Of a stretch of DNA of 64,000 nt, positions 1 to 9,853 are shown in pieces (within the stretch, counting starts at the first letter, position 1; each line of letters opens with the position of its first letter). The stretch comes from Fructilactobacillus ixorae (GTDB taxonomy: Bacteria; Bacillota; Bacilli; Lactobacillales; Lactobacillaceae). Location: assembly GCF_024029915.1 (NCBI RefSeq), contig NZ_CP097478.1, positions 1,054,001-1,118,000 on the forward strand, written 5' to 3'. The notes beneath the pieces were generated by a model. The model had not been told where the DNA came from, made no database searches, and saw only the letters and a list, made by a program, of their open reading frames with translations. The position numbers and the translations under genes were made by a program.

Positions 1-1
1 G

Positions 2-712
2 TTGCCAACGGTGATTGTTCAGGACAACGCGACTCCAGAGACCTGGCACGCCCAACCAAACTGGTTCAGTGCCGATTCTAAGGACCACGAGCTCCACTTT
101 GACCATTCTCAGTGGACACAGGCCTATCCGGAAAAGCACTTTGCTGCTTACTGTCAGCACCCCAAGCGGTGGGAAACGCAGCTCACCACCCTGGCAGATC
201 CGACCCTAGCCGACCAACGAACGGTTGCCCAGCTTGAGTTTGATCACGAGCTAACCATTAACGGAACGGTGCGCCTCACGCTTGCCGTTAATAGCGACCA
301 CCCGGTGGGGATGATCAGCGCCCAGCTGGTGGACGTTGGCAACGCCCGACGGTTGCAGCCCGCGCCCACCGTTTCCGCTCCAAGAGGCCTACCCCTTGGA
401 TATCAGTGGTATCAAGATGACGTCCGGGAGTTCCAGCTAGAACCGACCCCCAGCGACCACAAAACCATTTCCCGGGTCCACCTCAACTTCCAAAATCGAA
501 CGAGTCCTGCTGTGACCGAACCCCTGAAACCAGGCCAGTTTTATCGGTTAACTTTAGACTTTCAACCGGTGTACTACCACCTGCCCCGGGGCCGTCAGTT
601 AGCAGTAGTGCTCTACGCCACGGACTTTGAGATGACCACCCGGAGTAATCAGGAGATTACCTACACTTTAAAGAACAGCACTGGCACCCTAACCATCCCG
701 GAACAAGCATAA
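2..712 (+). CDS. pepX: Xaa-Pro dipeptidyl-peptidase PepX, C-terminal part
   Basis: Only the last 236 residues are inside the window; the frame is open to the left edge. The segment resembles the C-terminal non-catalytic beta domain of PepX (S15 serine peptidases), with the late LPRGRQLAVVLYATD block and a TLTIPEQA end. PepX releases X-Pro dipeptides from the N-termini of casein-type peptides in the cytoplasm. The catalytic Ser/Asp/His region lies upstream and cannot be checked. An intrinsic terminator follows the stop directly. Assignment rests on family resemblance of this domain and is fairly secure. Confidence 0.85.
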   Translation: MPTVIVQDNATPETWHAQPNWFSADSKDHELHFDHSQWTQAYPEKHFAAYCQHPKRWETQLTTLADPTLADQRTVAQLEFDHELTINGTVRLTLAVNSDHPVGMISAQLVDVGNARRLQPAPTVSAPRGLPLGYQWYQDDVREFQLEPTPSDHKTISRVHLNFQNRTSPAVTEPLKPGQFYRLTLDFQPVYYHLPRGRQLAVVLYATDFEMTTRSNQEITYTLKNSTGTLTIPEQA

Positions 713-745
713 AAAAGCAACTCTCACTTCGAGAGTTGCTTTTTT
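711..745 (+). terminator. Terminator of pepX
   Basis: A 9-bp stem GCAACTCTC/GAGAGTTGC with a 5-nt loop is followed by six T. The preceding A run makes it partly usable from the other strand, where fhs ends at 774. Confidence 0.85.
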
Positions 746-773
746 CATATTATTATCAAATCGGTCTTGACGA

Positions 774-2435
774 CTAAAACAGGCCCTGAATCGTGCCGTC
801 ATCCGTAATCTTAATTTGTTCCGCGGCCGGATGCTTCGGCAAGCCTGGCATCGTTAAAATGTTGCCGGCCATCGCGACGATAAAGCCAGCCCCGAGCTTT
901 GGCACTAACTCCCGAATGTGAATTTTAAAATCGGTGGGGGCTCCCAACCGGTTCGCATCATCCGTGACCGAGTACTGCGTTTTGGCCACAATCACTGGTA
1001 AGCGATTCCAGCCCCGGTCGGTCAGCTGTTGGAGTTGTTTAGCCGCTTTCGGGGCCATGTCCACCCCTTGACCACCATAAATTTCAGTCACAATCCGCTG
1101 GAGCTTGGTTAATAAGTCAGCATCTGGCGCATACAGGGGCGTAAAGTCAGCTGGTTGGTCCGTGGCTTTCACCACTCCGGCAGCCAGTGCTTGTGCACCA
1201 GCACCACCGTGGCCCCACACATCAGCAGGATAAGCGGGCACTTCAAGCTGGCGCGCATACTCAACCACCAGCTGGAGTTCTGCATCCGTATCATTGGTAA
1301 ACCGGTTCACGGCCACCACCACCGGGACGCCATACCGTTTCATACTGTGGACATGCCGACCCAAGTTTGCTAGGCCCCGTTGCAGGGCGGCAAGATCCTC
1401 GTGATCAAGTTGATCCTTCGCAAGCCCACCGTGCATCTTAAGGGCGCGAACCGTAGCGACGACTACGATTGCATCCGGATGCTTCCCAAGGAGCGGGGTT
1501 TTGACATCGAGGAACTTTTCGCCCCCGAGGTCGGCCCCAAATCCCGCCTCAGTAACCGTATAATCCGCCTGTTGGAGCGCTAACTGGGTTGCTTGAATGG
1601 AGTTGGTCCCCTGCGCAATGTTAGCAAAGGGCCCACCGTGAACCAAAGCCGGCGTGTGGGCAATCGTTTGCACGAGGTTCGGGAGAATCGCGTCCTTGAG
1701 TAACGTGGCAATCGCGCCCCCGACGCCCAGTTCCGCTACCGTCACCGGGGTTTGGTCGTAGGTATAACCCACCACAATCCGGTTAATCCGGCGTTTTAAA
1801 TCGGAAAGATCGGTTGCCAGCGTTAAAATGGCCATCATTTCCGAAGCAGCCGTAATCTCGAAGCTCCCTTCCTGAGGGACTCCACTCGTTCGACCCCCGA
1901 GCCCGGTCACCACGTGCCGTAACGAGCGATCGTTAACGTCTAGGACCCGTTTAATCACGACTTGACGGGGGTCTAAGTTGAAGGGGTTCCCCTGATAAAT
2001 ACTATTATCGACGAGGGCCACTAGCGTGTTTTGGGCCACGGTTAAAGCGTGAAAATCGCCCGTAAAGTGGAGGTTAATGTCTTCCATCGGGAGCACTTGC
2101 GAATAACCACCCCCGGTGGCGCCCCCCTTTAGTCCCATCACAGGACCTAACGATGGTTCCCGCAACGCTAACATCGTCTCGTGCCCGGCTTGGTGCATCG
2201 CATCCGCTAACCCAACGGCGACCGTCGACTTTCCTTCTCCCGCCGGGGTCGGATTAATCGACGTTACTAAAACTAGCTTGCCAAAGTGGTCAGGCTGAAC
2301 GGGCGTCGTCCGTTCAAGCTTCGCCTTCTGCCGTCCATAGGGAAGCACTTCTTCTGGTTGAAACCCAGCGGCAGCCGCCACCTTCGTAATGGGCCACGGG
2401 TGCGCTGCTTGGGCAATTTCAATATCACTTTGCAT
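774..2435 (-). CDS. fhs: Formate--tetrahydrofolate ligase
   Basis: A 553-residue protein close to the usual length of about 555. It makes 10-formyl-THF from formate, THF and ATP, feeding purine and fMet-tRNA synthesis. The N-terminal [16 protein letters not shown]-loop and the GGAT and [11 protein letters not shown] blocks are typical of the family. The open frame extends 27 codons upstream, but the ATG at 2435 (MQSDIEIAQ) has a strong AAGGAGG site 7-8 nt ahead and lies downstream of the putative promoter, so it is preferred. It appears monocistronic. Confidence 0.95.
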   Translation of the reverse strand: MQSDIEIAQAAHPWPITKVAAAAGFQPEEVLPYGRQKAKLERTTPVQPDHFGKLVLVTSINPTPAGEGKSTVAVGLADAMHQAGHETMLALREPSLGPVMGLKGGATGGGYSQVLPMEDINLHFTGDFHALTVAQNTLVALVDNSIYQGNPFNLDPRQVVIKRVLDVNDRSLRHVVTGLGGRTSGVPQEGSFEITAASEMMAILTLATDLSDLKRRINRIVVGYTYDQTPVTVAELGVGGAIATLLKDAILPNLVQTIAHTPALVHGGPFANIAQGTNSIQATQLALQQADYTVTEAGFGADLGGEKFLDVKTPLLGKHPDAIVVVATVRALKMHGGLAKDQLDHEDLAALQRGLANLGRHVHSMKRYGVPVVVAVNRFTNDTDAELQLVVEYARQLEVPAYPADVWGHGGAGAQALAAGVVKATDQPADFTPLYAPDADLLTKLQRIVTEIYGGQGVDMAPKAAKQLQQLTDRGWNRLPVIVAKTQYSVTDDANRLGAPTDFKIHIRELVPKLGAGFIVAMAGNILTMPGLPKHPAAEQIKITDDGTIQGLF

Positions 2436-2486
2436 CTTACATCCTCCTTTTCGACCAGCAACCGGTCGCACCTTCCTAATCTCCTT

Positions 2487-2516
2487 ATTTTGAGCGTTGC
2501 GAACGGAAAAAGTCAA
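2487..2516 (-). promoter_or_regulatory. Putative fhs promoter
   Basis: On the minus strand, TTGACT (2511-2516) and CAAAAT (2487-2492) are separated by 18 bp. The position upstream of the ATG at 2435 supports the short form of Fhs. Confidence 0.5.
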
Positions 2517-2526
2517 CTCCCCTAAA

Positions 2527-2564
2527 CGAACAAAACCAGGCGCCCCTTCTAAGGACCCCTGGTT
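2527..2564 (-). terminator. Terminator of the phn operon
   Basis: On the minus strand an imperfect hairpin closed by AACCAGG/CCTGGTT, with inner G/C pairs, is followed by TTGTT. It lies directly after the phnE stop. Confidence 0.6.
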
Positions 2565-2566
2565 AA

Positions 2567-3364
2567 TTAGCCTAAGCGTTTTCGAATGCTGGATGAAGCC
2601 GTATCAATCACAATTACCATGACCACGATTCCAATCAGGATAATCCCGGTCTTCGACCAATCACGGGTTTGCAACGCGAACAACAACGGCGTTCCAATCC
2701 CCCCGGCGCCCACTAACCCTAAAATGGAAGCGGACCGCACGGAGATTTCAAACCGATACAGCGTATACGACAGCAAGGCCGGTAAAATCGTTGGTAACGT
2801 GGCAATCCGAAACGTTTGGAGCTTGGTGCCGCCGGTAGCGATGATGGCCGTTTCCGCACTGCGATCCATTTCTTCGATCGCTTCGGAGAACAATTTCCCT
2901 AACATCCCGATTGAATGAACCCCGATGGCCAGCACCCCAGCAAAGGAGCCCGGTCCCACCATTTTAATGAACAGGATGGCTAATACCACTTCTGGAAAAG
3001 CCCGAATCGCCGTCAGCAGAAGCTTACCTAACGTTGAGCGGGGATGGAAAAAGCCCTTGGTGGTTTGGGCGGCGAAAAACGCGAGCGGCACACTCAACAG
3101 GGCTGAAATGATCGTCCCTAAAAAGGCAATTGCCAGCGTGATCACGAGCTGGGACACTAAGTCTTCCCCACTCCCGTTATACACATACGACCAGTCCGGA
3201 TGGATTATGCCTTTGAAAATGGCGGCACTTACCCGCCCAGCGGAGCGCTGAATCCCAGTCAAGGGGATTCCGGTGATTGACCACCAGTAGATGGCAATGA
3301 TTAGCAGGGTCACCAGTCCCCATTTCAAACGAGTAGTTGCGGTTGGTTTGGTTTTATTCATCAT
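2567..3364 (-). CDS. phnE: Phosphonate-type ABC transporter permease (second PhnE)
   Basis: A 265-residue integral membrane protein with about six hydrophobic segments. It carries the binding-protein-dependent permease loop (around [19 protein letters not shown]) that contacts the ATPase. It is the last gene of a four-gene importer and a paralogue of the adjacent PhnE; the two probably form a heterodimeric channel. Its ATG overlaps the upstream stop codon by one base, which suggests translational coupling. Substrate specificity (phosphonate, phosphite or another organophosphorus compound) cannot be read from the permease. Confidence 0.85.
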   Translation of the reverse strand: MMNKTKPTATTRLKWGLVTLLIIAIYWWSITGIPLTGIQRSAGRVSAAIFKGIIHPDWSYVYNGSGEDLVSQLVITLAIAFLGTIISALLSVPLAFFAAQTTKGFFHPRSTLGKLLLTAIRAFPEVVLAILFIKMVGPGSFAGVLAIGVHSIGMLGKLFSEAIEEMDRSAETAIIATGGTKLQTFRIATLPTILPALLSYTLYRFEISVRSASILGLVGAGGIGTPLLFALQTRDWSKTGIILIGIVVMVIVIDTASSSIRKRLG

Positions 3365-4158
3365 TATTGAAGTCGCTTCCTTACGTAATTACTGATTGCG
3401 TCAATGACTAGTACAACGGCAAAGATGGCCAAAATAATCACCGCCGTCCGGGGATAATCGAACTGATCCAACGTCTGCTGGAGGTATAATCCAATCCCCC
3501 CGGCTCCGAGATACCCCAAAACGGTTGAGGCCCGCACGTTAATCTCTAAGGTATAGAGGAAGTAACTCATAAACTGCCCCGCGATTTGGGGTAAAATAGC
3601 CACCCGAATCGTTTGGAGCATGGTCGCACCGGTGGCACGTAACGCCCACACCGGACCTAAATTAATCGTTTCTAAAACATCATAAAATAACTTGGCAATC
3701 ATCCCGAAGGAGAAAAAAGCGAGTGTAATCACCCCGGTCATCGGCCCAATTCCAAAGATGGCCACAAACAGTGCGGCTAACAAGAGGGTCGGTAGGGTTC
3801 TGATTAACGCTAAAATCAATCGAATCAACAACCGCCCCAGCCGGTTTTTCACGATGTTGCGGGCGGCCAGAAAGGCAAAGGGAACGGCCACAATGGCCCC
3901 GAGGGTCGTCCCTAGAATCGCCATTTGTAACGTTTGGGCGAGCGTCCCCATGATTTTCGTCAGATAGGGCCAATCCGGATGTTTCATCTGGCTTAACACC
4001 ACGCCGAACTGGTCGGCATTTTCAAAGAAGGCGTTCACATCAACACCCGTAACGAGGGCTGCATAATAAATTAAAACCAGCAGAACAACGGTCACCGTGA
4101 TTCCCACCACGTGAAAGCGTTGTCTCAGTGGTTGTTCGGGTACCTGTACCTGTTTCAT
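3364..4158 (-). CDS. phnE: Phosphonate-type ABC transporter permease (first PhnE)
   Basis: 264 residues with an N-terminal cytoplasmic stretch and about six membrane spans, including the EAA-like loop near VLETINLGPVWALRATGA. It pairs with the downstream PhnE and the PhnC ATPase to form the translocation unit. Its ATG overlaps the phnC stop (TAATG), and its own stop overlaps the next start, giving a tightly coupled ABC operon. PhnE family membership is well supported; the transported ligand is not determined. Confidence 0.85.
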   Translation of the reverse strand: MKQVQVPEQPLRQRFHVVGITVTVVLLVLIYYAALVTGVDVNAFFENADQFGVVLSQMKHPDWPYLTKIMGTLAQTLQMAILGTTLGAIVAVPFAFLAARNIVKNRLGRLLIRLILALIRTLPTLLLAALFVAIFGIGPMTGVITLAFFSFGMIAKLFYDVLETINLGPVWALRATGATMLQTIRVAILPQIAGQFMSYFLYTLEINVRASTVLGYLGAGGIGLYLQQTLDQFDYPRTAVIILAIFAVVLVIDAISNYVRKRLQ

Positions 4159-4919
4159 TAGTCATCCCTCCCGTGTTCGTAAACATCACGGAGCTCGGCT
4201 TCGTTGGCTTGTGCAATTGGCTTGTCGTAGACCACTTTCCCGTCCCGCAGCCCAATGATCCGATCGGCATACTTCAACGCCAGGGCCATGGAGTGCAGGT
4301 TAACCAGAACCGTAATTCGCTCGTACTTTTTCAGGTTATAGAGGTCGTCCATGACCCCCTTACTCGTCTTTGGGTCCAGCGATGCCACCGGTTCGTCCGC
4401 TAACACTAGGGTGGGATCCTGCATAAGCGTCCGGGCAATCGCAACCCGTTGCTTCTGCCCTCCGGACAACTGGTCCGCCCGGCGGTACAGTTTCTTAACC
4501 ATGTTCACCTTGTCGAGTTGAGCGACAGCTTGTTGCTGGTCCGCCTTTGAGTACCACCCTAATAACGTTTTCCAGGTGGGATAGTATCCCGTCCGTCCGG
4601 CTAACACATTTTTTTGCACGGTCGTTCGTTCCACGAGGTTGAAGTTTTGAAAGATCATCCCAATTTTGCGTCGCATCCGCCGGAGCTCTTGGCCGCGAAC
4701 CTTGGTGATGTCTTCACCATCAACCAGCACCTGACCGTCAGTAACGTCAAGCATGCGGTTAATCGAATTGAACAGGGTACTTTTCCCCGCTCCCGATAGT
4801 CCCACGACGGCGACAAACTCCCCTTCGTGCACCGTAAAGTTAATGTCATCGAGGCCTACCACGCCACTTGGATAGACCTTACTAACGTGTTTTAATTCTA
4901 ATACCGTTTTTTCCGTCAC
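4158..4919 (-). CDS. phnC: Phosphonate-type ABC transporter ATP-binding protein
   Basis: A 253-residue ATPase with Walker A GLSGAGKST (about residues 38-46), signature LSGGQKQRVAIART and Walker B VLADEPVASLD. The length and the conserved inserts after Walker A fit PhnC. It energises the two PhnE permeases. It starts with GTG at 4919, preceded by a purine-rich AGGGGGAGA site, 14 nt after phnD. No C-P lyase or phosphonatase gene is present nearby. Confidence 0.9.
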   Translation of the reverse strand: MTEKTVLELKHVSKVYPSGVVGLDDINFTVHEGEFVAVVGLSGAGKSTLFNSINRMLDVTDGQVLVDGEDITKVRGQELRRMRRKIGMIFQNFNLVERTTVQKNVLAGRTGYYPTWKTLLGWYSKADQQQAVAQLDKVNMVKKLYRRADQLSGGQKQRVAIARTLMQDPTLVLADEPVASLDPKTSKGVMDDLYNLKKYERITVLVNLHSMALALKYADRIIGLRDGKVVYDKPIAQANEAELRDVYEHGRDD

Positions 4920-4933
4920 TAGTCTGTCTCCCC

Positions 4934-5872
4934 CTACTCGTCTAACCGGCCGACTTTTTTCAAATTGGTCCGCACACTGTCAAATTCATGATCCTGAACC
5001 GGCACATACCCCTGATGACTATAAAGTTCATAGATAATCTGGTGCCCTTGTTTGGACTTCGCAATCGTTTGAAAGGCTCGGGCAATTTTCTTATCCCACT
5101 TGGGACTCATATCCCGCCGCACCGAAATGGTATCGTTCGGGATGGGATGGGTTTTATACAAAACAGCCGTCTCCTTCATGATATTTGGATCATCCTTAGC
5201 CGCAATTTTCCGCGCTCCTTGGAACACAAAGGCAGCATCGGCATTCCCGTTATATACGGATAGAACCCCTTGGTCCGCTCCCTTCACGGTGAAGGTCTTA
5301 ATCCCGTTTTTGTGGATGTTAATCCCGCGGTCGGCTAATTCCACGGCCGGGAAAATATAGCCAGCGGTCGACGTCGTATCCTGAATGGCAATCTTCTTTC
5401 CCTTTAGATCACTCAGCTTGTTCACCTTACCGTTCTTTTTCACCACAATTTCACCCAAGTAGGTGTTCGTCGGCACGTTCGTAATGTCTTCCGTGGCATC
5501 TGATCCATACCGATACCGCGTTGCTTGTAAGATGGCTTTCACCCCGTAGTTAGCGTGCCCCAGCACGTACGCCGTTGGTGACAAGAAGGCCACGTCCGCC
5601 GTCTTGGACCCCAGTGCTTCGACCATCGAACTCCCGCTGGTCGCCACGACCACCTTCACCGGAATGTGTAATTGTTGCTCCAGCATTTTTTCCAGTGGTT
5701 TCGCCCGGGCTTCCATCTTGCCGGCGTTTGAAGACGGATTAAATTCCACCACTAGTCGTTTGGGTTGGTAGTTCTCCGCCCGTGAGTGATGTTTACATCC
5801 GCTCAGACCGCCCCCGATTACGAGCAAGACCAGCGCTAAGCAACCCACCTTCAGTAATTTTTTGACCTTCAT
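4934..5872 (-). CDS. phnD: Phosphonate-type substrate-binding lipoprotein
   Basis: 312 residues with a signal peptide ending in a lipobox-like GLSGC, so it is probably lipid-anchored outside the membrane. The fold is that of the PhnD/PBP2 family: KRLVVEFNPSSNAGKMEARAK at the N-terminus, then GSKTADVAFLSPTAYV and SDLKGKKIAIQDTTSTAGYI. It captures the ligand for PhnE/PhnC and is first in its operon. The ATG at 5872 has a GGAGG site about 6 nt upstream; an ATG five codons earlier lacks one. Confidence 0.9.
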   Translation of the reverse strand: MKVKKLLKVGCLALVLLVIGGGLSGCKHHSRAENYQPKRLVVEFNPSSNAGKMEARAKPLEKMLEQQLHIPVKVVVATSGSSMVEALGSKTADVAFLSPTAYVLGHANYGVKAILQATRYRYGSDATEDITNVPTNTYLGEIVVKKNGKVNKLSDLKGKKIAIQDTTSTAGYIFPAVELADRGINIHKNGIKTFTVKGADQGVLSVYNGNADAAFVFQGARKIAAKDDPNIMKETAVLYKTHPIPNDTISVRRDMSPKWDKKIARAFQTIAKSKQGHQIIYELYSHQGYVPVQDHEFDSVRTNLKKVGRLDE

Positions 5873-5901
5873 TGCGCTCCTCCTCAACTAAGAATGGCTT
5901 T

Positions 5902-5931
5902 ATTTTACCACATTTAAATTAACAATTACAA
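5902..5931 (-). promoter_or_regulatory. Putative phn operon promoter
   Basis: On the minus strand TTGTAA (5926-5931) and TAAAAT (5902-5907) are 18 bp apart, about 30 bp before the phnD start. I see no recognisable Pho-box direct repeats. Confidence 0.4.
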
Positions 5932-6023
5932 CCTAAACCGGATAAATAGTTCGTATTTTATCGTTTTAAACCGGTAACTTACTTTTGGATAGCCATAAAT
6001 TGGCGAAATCACGAATTTTAACC

Positions 6024-6054
6024 ACGAAAAAAGAGCGACGCATCCGTCGCTCTT
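6024..6054 (-). terminator. Terminator of serS
   Basis: On the minus strand AAGAGCGACG/CGTCGCTCTT forms a 10-bp stem with a 4-nt loop and a T-rich tail, placed just after the serS stop. Confidence 0.85.
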
Positions 6055-6059
6055 CGAAC

Positions 6060-7349
6060 TTAGAATAATTGTTGTTGGGTGATTTTTTGCATCCCGTGCA
6101 TGTATGGTTGCAGGACTTCCGGAATGTTCACCGAGCCATCTTCGTTTTGGTAATTTTCCAAAATGGCAGCCACGGTCCGCCCCACGGCGAGTCCCGAACC
6201 GTTTAACGTGTGGACGTACTGCAGTTTCCCGGTTTCATCCCGGTACTGAATGTGCGCCCGACGCGCCTGAAAGTCAGTCGTATTCGAACAACTGGAGATT
6301 TCTCGGTAACAGTCCTGCGATGGCATCCAGACCTCAATGTCGTGGGTCATAGCAGCCGTAAAGCTCATATCACTCGAGGTTAGGGTAATCACGTGGTACG
6401 GTAAGCCCAGTTTTTGCAGGGAACTTTCCGCCTGGTGCGTAATGTTTTCGAGTGCTGCCCAGGAGTCCGCTGGCTTCGTAAATTGCACCATCTCAACCTT
6501 GTTAAACTGGTGAAGCCGGATTAAGCCCTTGGTATCGCGACCGGCACTGCCGGCTTCCGACCGAAAGGCAGGCGTTAACGCGGTAAACTTCACTGGGAGC
6601 TGCTCAGCTGGAATCACTTCATCCCGGTAAAAGTTTACCAACGGAACTTCAGCCGTCGGGATCATGGTGAGGTCACTATCAGCGATTTCAAAGCCGGCTT
6701 TTGTTTCCAAGAACTTGGGAAACTGCCCCGTACCATACATCGAAGCTGAGTTAACCATGTATGGAGGCAAGACTTCCGTGTAGCCCGCGCGGTCATTTTC
6801 ATCGAGGTAGAAATTGTAGACGGCCCGTTCTAACATGGCGCCGGCCCCTAAGTAGTAGACAAACCGACTTCCGGCAACCTTGGCACTGCGTTGAAAGTCC
6901 AGGATGTCTAAGTGTTCCCCAATTTCCCAGTGGGATTGCGGTTGAAACTTAAAGTGGCGGGGCGTCCCCACCTTACGCAGTTCCACGGCGCCCGCTTCCG
7001 TCAGACTCACGGGCACCTGATCGTTAGGAATGTTTGGCAGGTGCGCCGCCACATCCTGTTCTGCTTGTTCAACTTGCTCTAAATCCTGGTCCAGCTGTTT
7101 AATCGCTTTTCCGACCTCGCGCATCCGTTGAATGGGCGCCTCAGCATCCGCTTTTTGCCGTTTTAACTGCGAAATTTGATCTGAGACCGAATTCCGTTCG
7201 GCCTTTAGTTGTTCTGTTTGGACAATCAATTCCCGGCGCCGCTGATCTAGTTCCAAAAGGTGATCCACCGTTTCGGCACTCACGCCCCGGGTGGCCATTT
7301 TTTCCTTGAACCAATCAGGTTTTTGCCGCACTAACTTAATGTCAATCAT
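6060..7349 (-). CDS. serS: Seryl-tRNA synthetase
   Basis: 429 residues, the normal length. The N-terminal third is a long coiled-coil arm (about residues 25-105) that grips the tRNA-Ser variable arm. The class II catalytic core follows, with motif 2 around [17 protein letters not shown] and motif 3 around [18 protein letters not shown]. It charges tRNA-Ser in the cytoplasm. The ATG at 7349 has an AGGAGGT site. Expression is preceded by a T-box leader, so it should respond to uncharged tRNA-Ser. Confidence 0.97.
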   Translation of the reverse strand: MIDIKLVRQKPDWFKEKMATRGVSAETVDHLLELDQRRRELIVQTEQLKAERNSVSDQISQLKRQKADAEAPIQRMREVGKAIKQLDQDLEQVEQAEQDVAAHLPNIPNDQVPVSLTEAGAVELRKVGTPRHFKFQPQSHWEIGEHLDILDFQRSAKVAGSRFVYYLGAGAMLERAVYNFYLDENDRAGYTEVLPPYMVNSASMYGTGQFPKFLETKAGFEIADSDLTMIPTAEVPLVNFYRDEVIPAEQLPVKFTALTPAFRSEAGSAGRDTKGLIRLHQFNKVEMVQFTKPADSWAALENITHQAESSLQKLGLPYHVITLTSSDMSFTAAMTHDIEVWMPSQDCYREISSCSNTTDFQARRAHIQYRDETGKLQYVHTLNGSGLAVGRTVAAILENYQNEDGSVNIPEVLQPYMHGMQKITQQQLF

Positions 7350-7382
7350 GTTACTACCTCCTATAATTAGCTGTATTTACGT

Positions 7383-7590
7383 AAAAAGACCCCCGCCCTA
7401 ATTGGGACGAAGGTCTTTGTTCGCGGTACCACCCAAGTTCCTGACTACGTCAGACACTCATTGGGATTAGTAACGGAATCACCGTGCAGGATTAACTGCC
7501 CCGAAGCGTAGCGGAATTTCGAACGATGACTCGCACCCCCCGTCACCTCTCTGTGGTTCTACTGAAACTACGCCATTAGTTTGTGTTTTC
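7383..7590 (-). promoter_or_regulatory. T-box leader of serS
   Basis: On the minus strand the leader contains the conserved T-box core TGGGTGGTACCGCG (within 7422-7440) and an intrinsic terminator (7383-7418, AAAGACC...GGTCTTT with T tail). Stem I can be drawn with GTGACGG pairing CCGTTAC. TCC serine triplets occur in the stem I region (7475-7477 and 7513-7515 on the plus strand), so the specifier fits serine but is not uniquely fixed. A TATAAT -10 (7594-7599) lies just upstream, next to the end of the kinase gene. Confidence 0.9.
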
Positions 7591-7605
7591 TTCATTATAC
7601 AATAT

Positions 7606-8244
7606 CTAGGCAAAGATTTGGTTAATTTTTGCATCCACCAGGGCAAAAATTTGGTCACGCGCTGCAGGATCCTCCACAAACTCGAGCTGATCACCATCAA
7701 TCTCCAACTTCGGCGAGAGCTCGTACTGGGCAAACCAGGTATCATACCGTTCGTTTAACTCCCGGTAGTAGTCATAGAGGCTCGCATCGTGGTCAAGTTG
7801 CTCATAACTGCGGCCACGCTTCTTAATCCGCTGCAGCATCGTATCAAAGGAAACGTGTAAGTAGATCAATAAATCGGGGAGCTTTTGATAGTCAGCGGGA
7901 CCGACTGGCTCGAGCATGTTGTGCAACAACGAATCGTAGGTGGCTACTTCCGTTGCCGTTGAACGCCCGAGATCGGCGTTTAAATGAAATAACAGCGAAT
8001 CTTCAAACAACGAGCGGTCCATGACGCTGTAGCGGTCGGCATTCGCTGCTTTAATCGCCGCTAACCGTTTGTTCAAAAAATAAATTTGTAGTAAAAAGGC
8101 GTATTTTTGTGGGTCTTTGTAAAACAACGGTAAAATCTCGTTATCATCGACCGATTCGTAAAACGCCGGGGCATTAAGATGCTCGGCGAGTAAGGTGGTT
8201 AACGAGGTCTTTCCCGCCCCAATGGGGCCTGATAAAACGATCAT
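7606..8244 (-). CDS. Deoxynucleoside kinase (deoxyadenosine/deoxyguanosine type)
   Basis: 212 residues of the dNK family. The P-loop GPIGAGKTS is at residues 6-14, a DRS motif (VMDRSLFED) is near residue 70, and the lid arginines lie in QRIKKRGRSYEQ. It phosphorylates deoxynucleosides for dNTP salvage; lactobacilli typically carry paired dAK/dGK enzymes and the exact base preference cannot be read here. The deoxyribosyltransferase at 17991 belongs to the same salvage economy. The ATG at 8244 has a GGGGAGGA site. Confidence 0.88.
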   Translation of the reverse strand: MIVLSGPIGAGKTSLTTLLAEHLNAPAFYESVDDNEILPLFYKDPQKYAFLLQIYFLNKRLAAIKAANADRYSVMDRSLFEDSLLFHLNADLGRSTATEVATYDSLLHNMLEPVGPADYQKLPDLLIYLHVSFDTMLQRIKKRGRSYEQLDHDASLYDYYRELNERYDTWFAQYELSPKLEIDGDQLEFVEDPAARDQIFALVDAKINQIFA

Positions 8245-8261
8245 GTGGATTCCTCCCCTGC

Positions 8262-8280
8262 AACTGGTTTCTAACCAGTT
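8262..8280. promoter_or_regulatory. Inverted repeat in the kinase leader
   Basis: A perfect AACTGGTT-TCT-AACCAGTT repeat begins just after a minus-strand TGCTACAAT extended -10 (TACAAT at 8284-8289). It could be an operator or a 5'-UTR hairpin. No T run follows, so it is not a standard terminator. Confidence 0.45.
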
Positions 8281-8292
8281 TCCATTGTAGCA

Positions 8293-9762
8293 TTAATTGT
8301 GCGCCTGCTGCTCGTCATCTAAATTAGCGGGAGACACGTCCACCTGATCAAGCGGAATCAAATGCGTGTGGTGCACCAACTTGTAACCAAAGAACAAAAT
8401 TAAGAAGAGTGGCACACTGATGTAGGTCACTGCAATTTCAAACCACTTGCCCTGTACAAAGGACCCAATGTCTTGACCAAAAATTACCACGATACATAAG
8501 ATCAAACATAACAATGGGCCAAAGGGGAACCAGGTGGCGTGGTACTTGAGTTCATCCAAATGATGCCCCTGCTTAATGAACGCCCGCCGGAACCGGTAGT
8601 GGGATAAAGCAATCCCAAACCAAGCAATAAAGCCGGTTAACCCTGAGGCGGCCACGAGCCAGAGGTAAATTTGCGGGCCAACCAAGCTAGTTAAGAAGGT
8701 CAGTAGGGCCACAACCGTGGTGGCTAAGAGGGCGAGGAACGGAATTCCGTTCTTACTAATTTTGCCAAAGAACTTCGGGGCATACCCTTCATCAGCCATG
8801 GAATAGAGCATCCGCGTTGACGCATACATCCCGGAGTTTGCCGAGGAAATTACGGACGTTAAAATAACCGCATTCATCACACTGGCAGCCGCGGCTAACC
8901 CGGCCCGTTCAAAGACAATCGTAAAGGGACTGATTGAGACGTCACTAGCGGATGATCCCAGTAAATCTGGACTCGTGTAGGGAATCACCGCGGCAATCAC
9001 AAAGATCGCCAAAAAGTAAAACAAGATGATCCGCCAGAACACCTCATGAATCGCCTTGGGCACGCTCTTTTGCGGGTCGTCAGCTTCTCCAGCGGTAATT
9101 CCGACTAATTCGGTTCCCTGAAACGAAAATCCAGCAACGACGAAGACGCTGATGATTCCCGGAATCCCGTGAACAAACGGCGCCTGCTTATAGGTAAAGT
9201 TACTTAAGCCCGTGGCATGACCACCCATAATCCCAACGATCGTTAAAAAACCCACGATTAAGAAGATAATGATCGTAATTACCTTGATTAGTGACATCCA
9301 AAACTCGGTTTCTCCAAAGGCCGACACGGCCAGTGCGTTAATCACAAAAATCAAGATCAGCGCCACGGCACTCCAAATCCACGCGGGAAAATGGGGGAAC
9401 CAGAACGCCATGACCAAGGAAACCGTGGACACATCAACGGCCACGGTAATCGCCCAGTTAAACCAGTAGTTCCACCCCATGGCAAATCCTAACGCCGGAT
9501 CAACGTACTTCGCGGCATACGTTGAAAATGAACCAGAGACCGGCAGGTTGGTTGCCATCTCACCCAAACTCGTCATCAAAAAGTAGACCATGATTCCCAT
9601 TAACACGTACGCAACGAGCGCACCACCGGGACCGGCCTTACTAATGGCTCCGCCACTTGCTACAAACAGTCCCGTTCCAATACACCCACCGAGGGCGATC
9701 ATTGACACGTGCCGCGACTTTAAGCCCCGCTTAACGTGTTGGGTTCCCTTTTCTGCTTCCAT
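8293..9762 (-). CDS. lysP: Lysine-specific permease (APC/AAT family)
   Basis: 489 residues with about 12 membrane spans. The N-terminal RGLKSRHVSMIALGGCIGTG signature and the GAISKAGPGGA block are typical of AAT permeases, and the whole reads like LysP. The lysine riboswitch in its leader independently supports lysine as the substrate. The frame continues 61 codons upstream into the riboswitch, but that is a shadow; the ATG at 9762 has a GGAGGA site. It imports lysine across the cytoplasmic membrane. Confidence 0.92.
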   Translation of the reverse strand: MEAEKGTQHVKRGLKSRHVSMIALGGCIGTGLFVASGGAISKAGPGGALVAYVLMGIMVYFLMTSLGEMATNLPVSGSFSTYAAKYVDPALGFAMGWNYWFNWAITVAVDVSTVSLVMAFWFPHFPAWIWSAVALILIFVINALAVSAFGETEFWMSLIKVITIIIFLIVGFLTIVGIMGGHATGLSNFTYKQAPFVHGIPGIISVFVVAGFSFQGTELVGITAGEADDPQKSVPKAIHEVFWRIILFYFLAIFVIAAVIPYTSPDLLGSSASDVSISPFTIVFERAGLAAAASVMNAVILTSVISSANSGMYASTRMLYSMADEGYAPKFFGKISKNGIPFLALLATTVVALLTFLTSLVGPQIYLWLVAASGLTGFIAWFGIALSHYRFRRAFIKQGHHLDELKYHATWFPFGPLLCLILCIVVIFGQDIGSFVQGKWFEIAVTYISVPLFLILFFGYKLVHHTHLIPLDQVDVSPANLDDEQQAHN

Positions 9763-9798
9763 CTTCGTTCCTCCTGTGTTTTTAACGCTACTAAAACC

Positions 9799-9830
9799 TA
9801 AAAAAAGACCCTTCTTAATCCAGAAGAGTC
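9799..9830 (-). terminator. Expression-platform terminator of the lysine riboswitch
   Basis: On the minus strand GACTCTTCT/AGAAGGGTC forms a stem followed by seven T, between the aptamer and the lysP ribosome binding site. It is the regulated attenuator of lysP. Confidence 0.85.
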
Positions 9831-9853
9831 CCCACTTTGCCATTCGTATTCCG

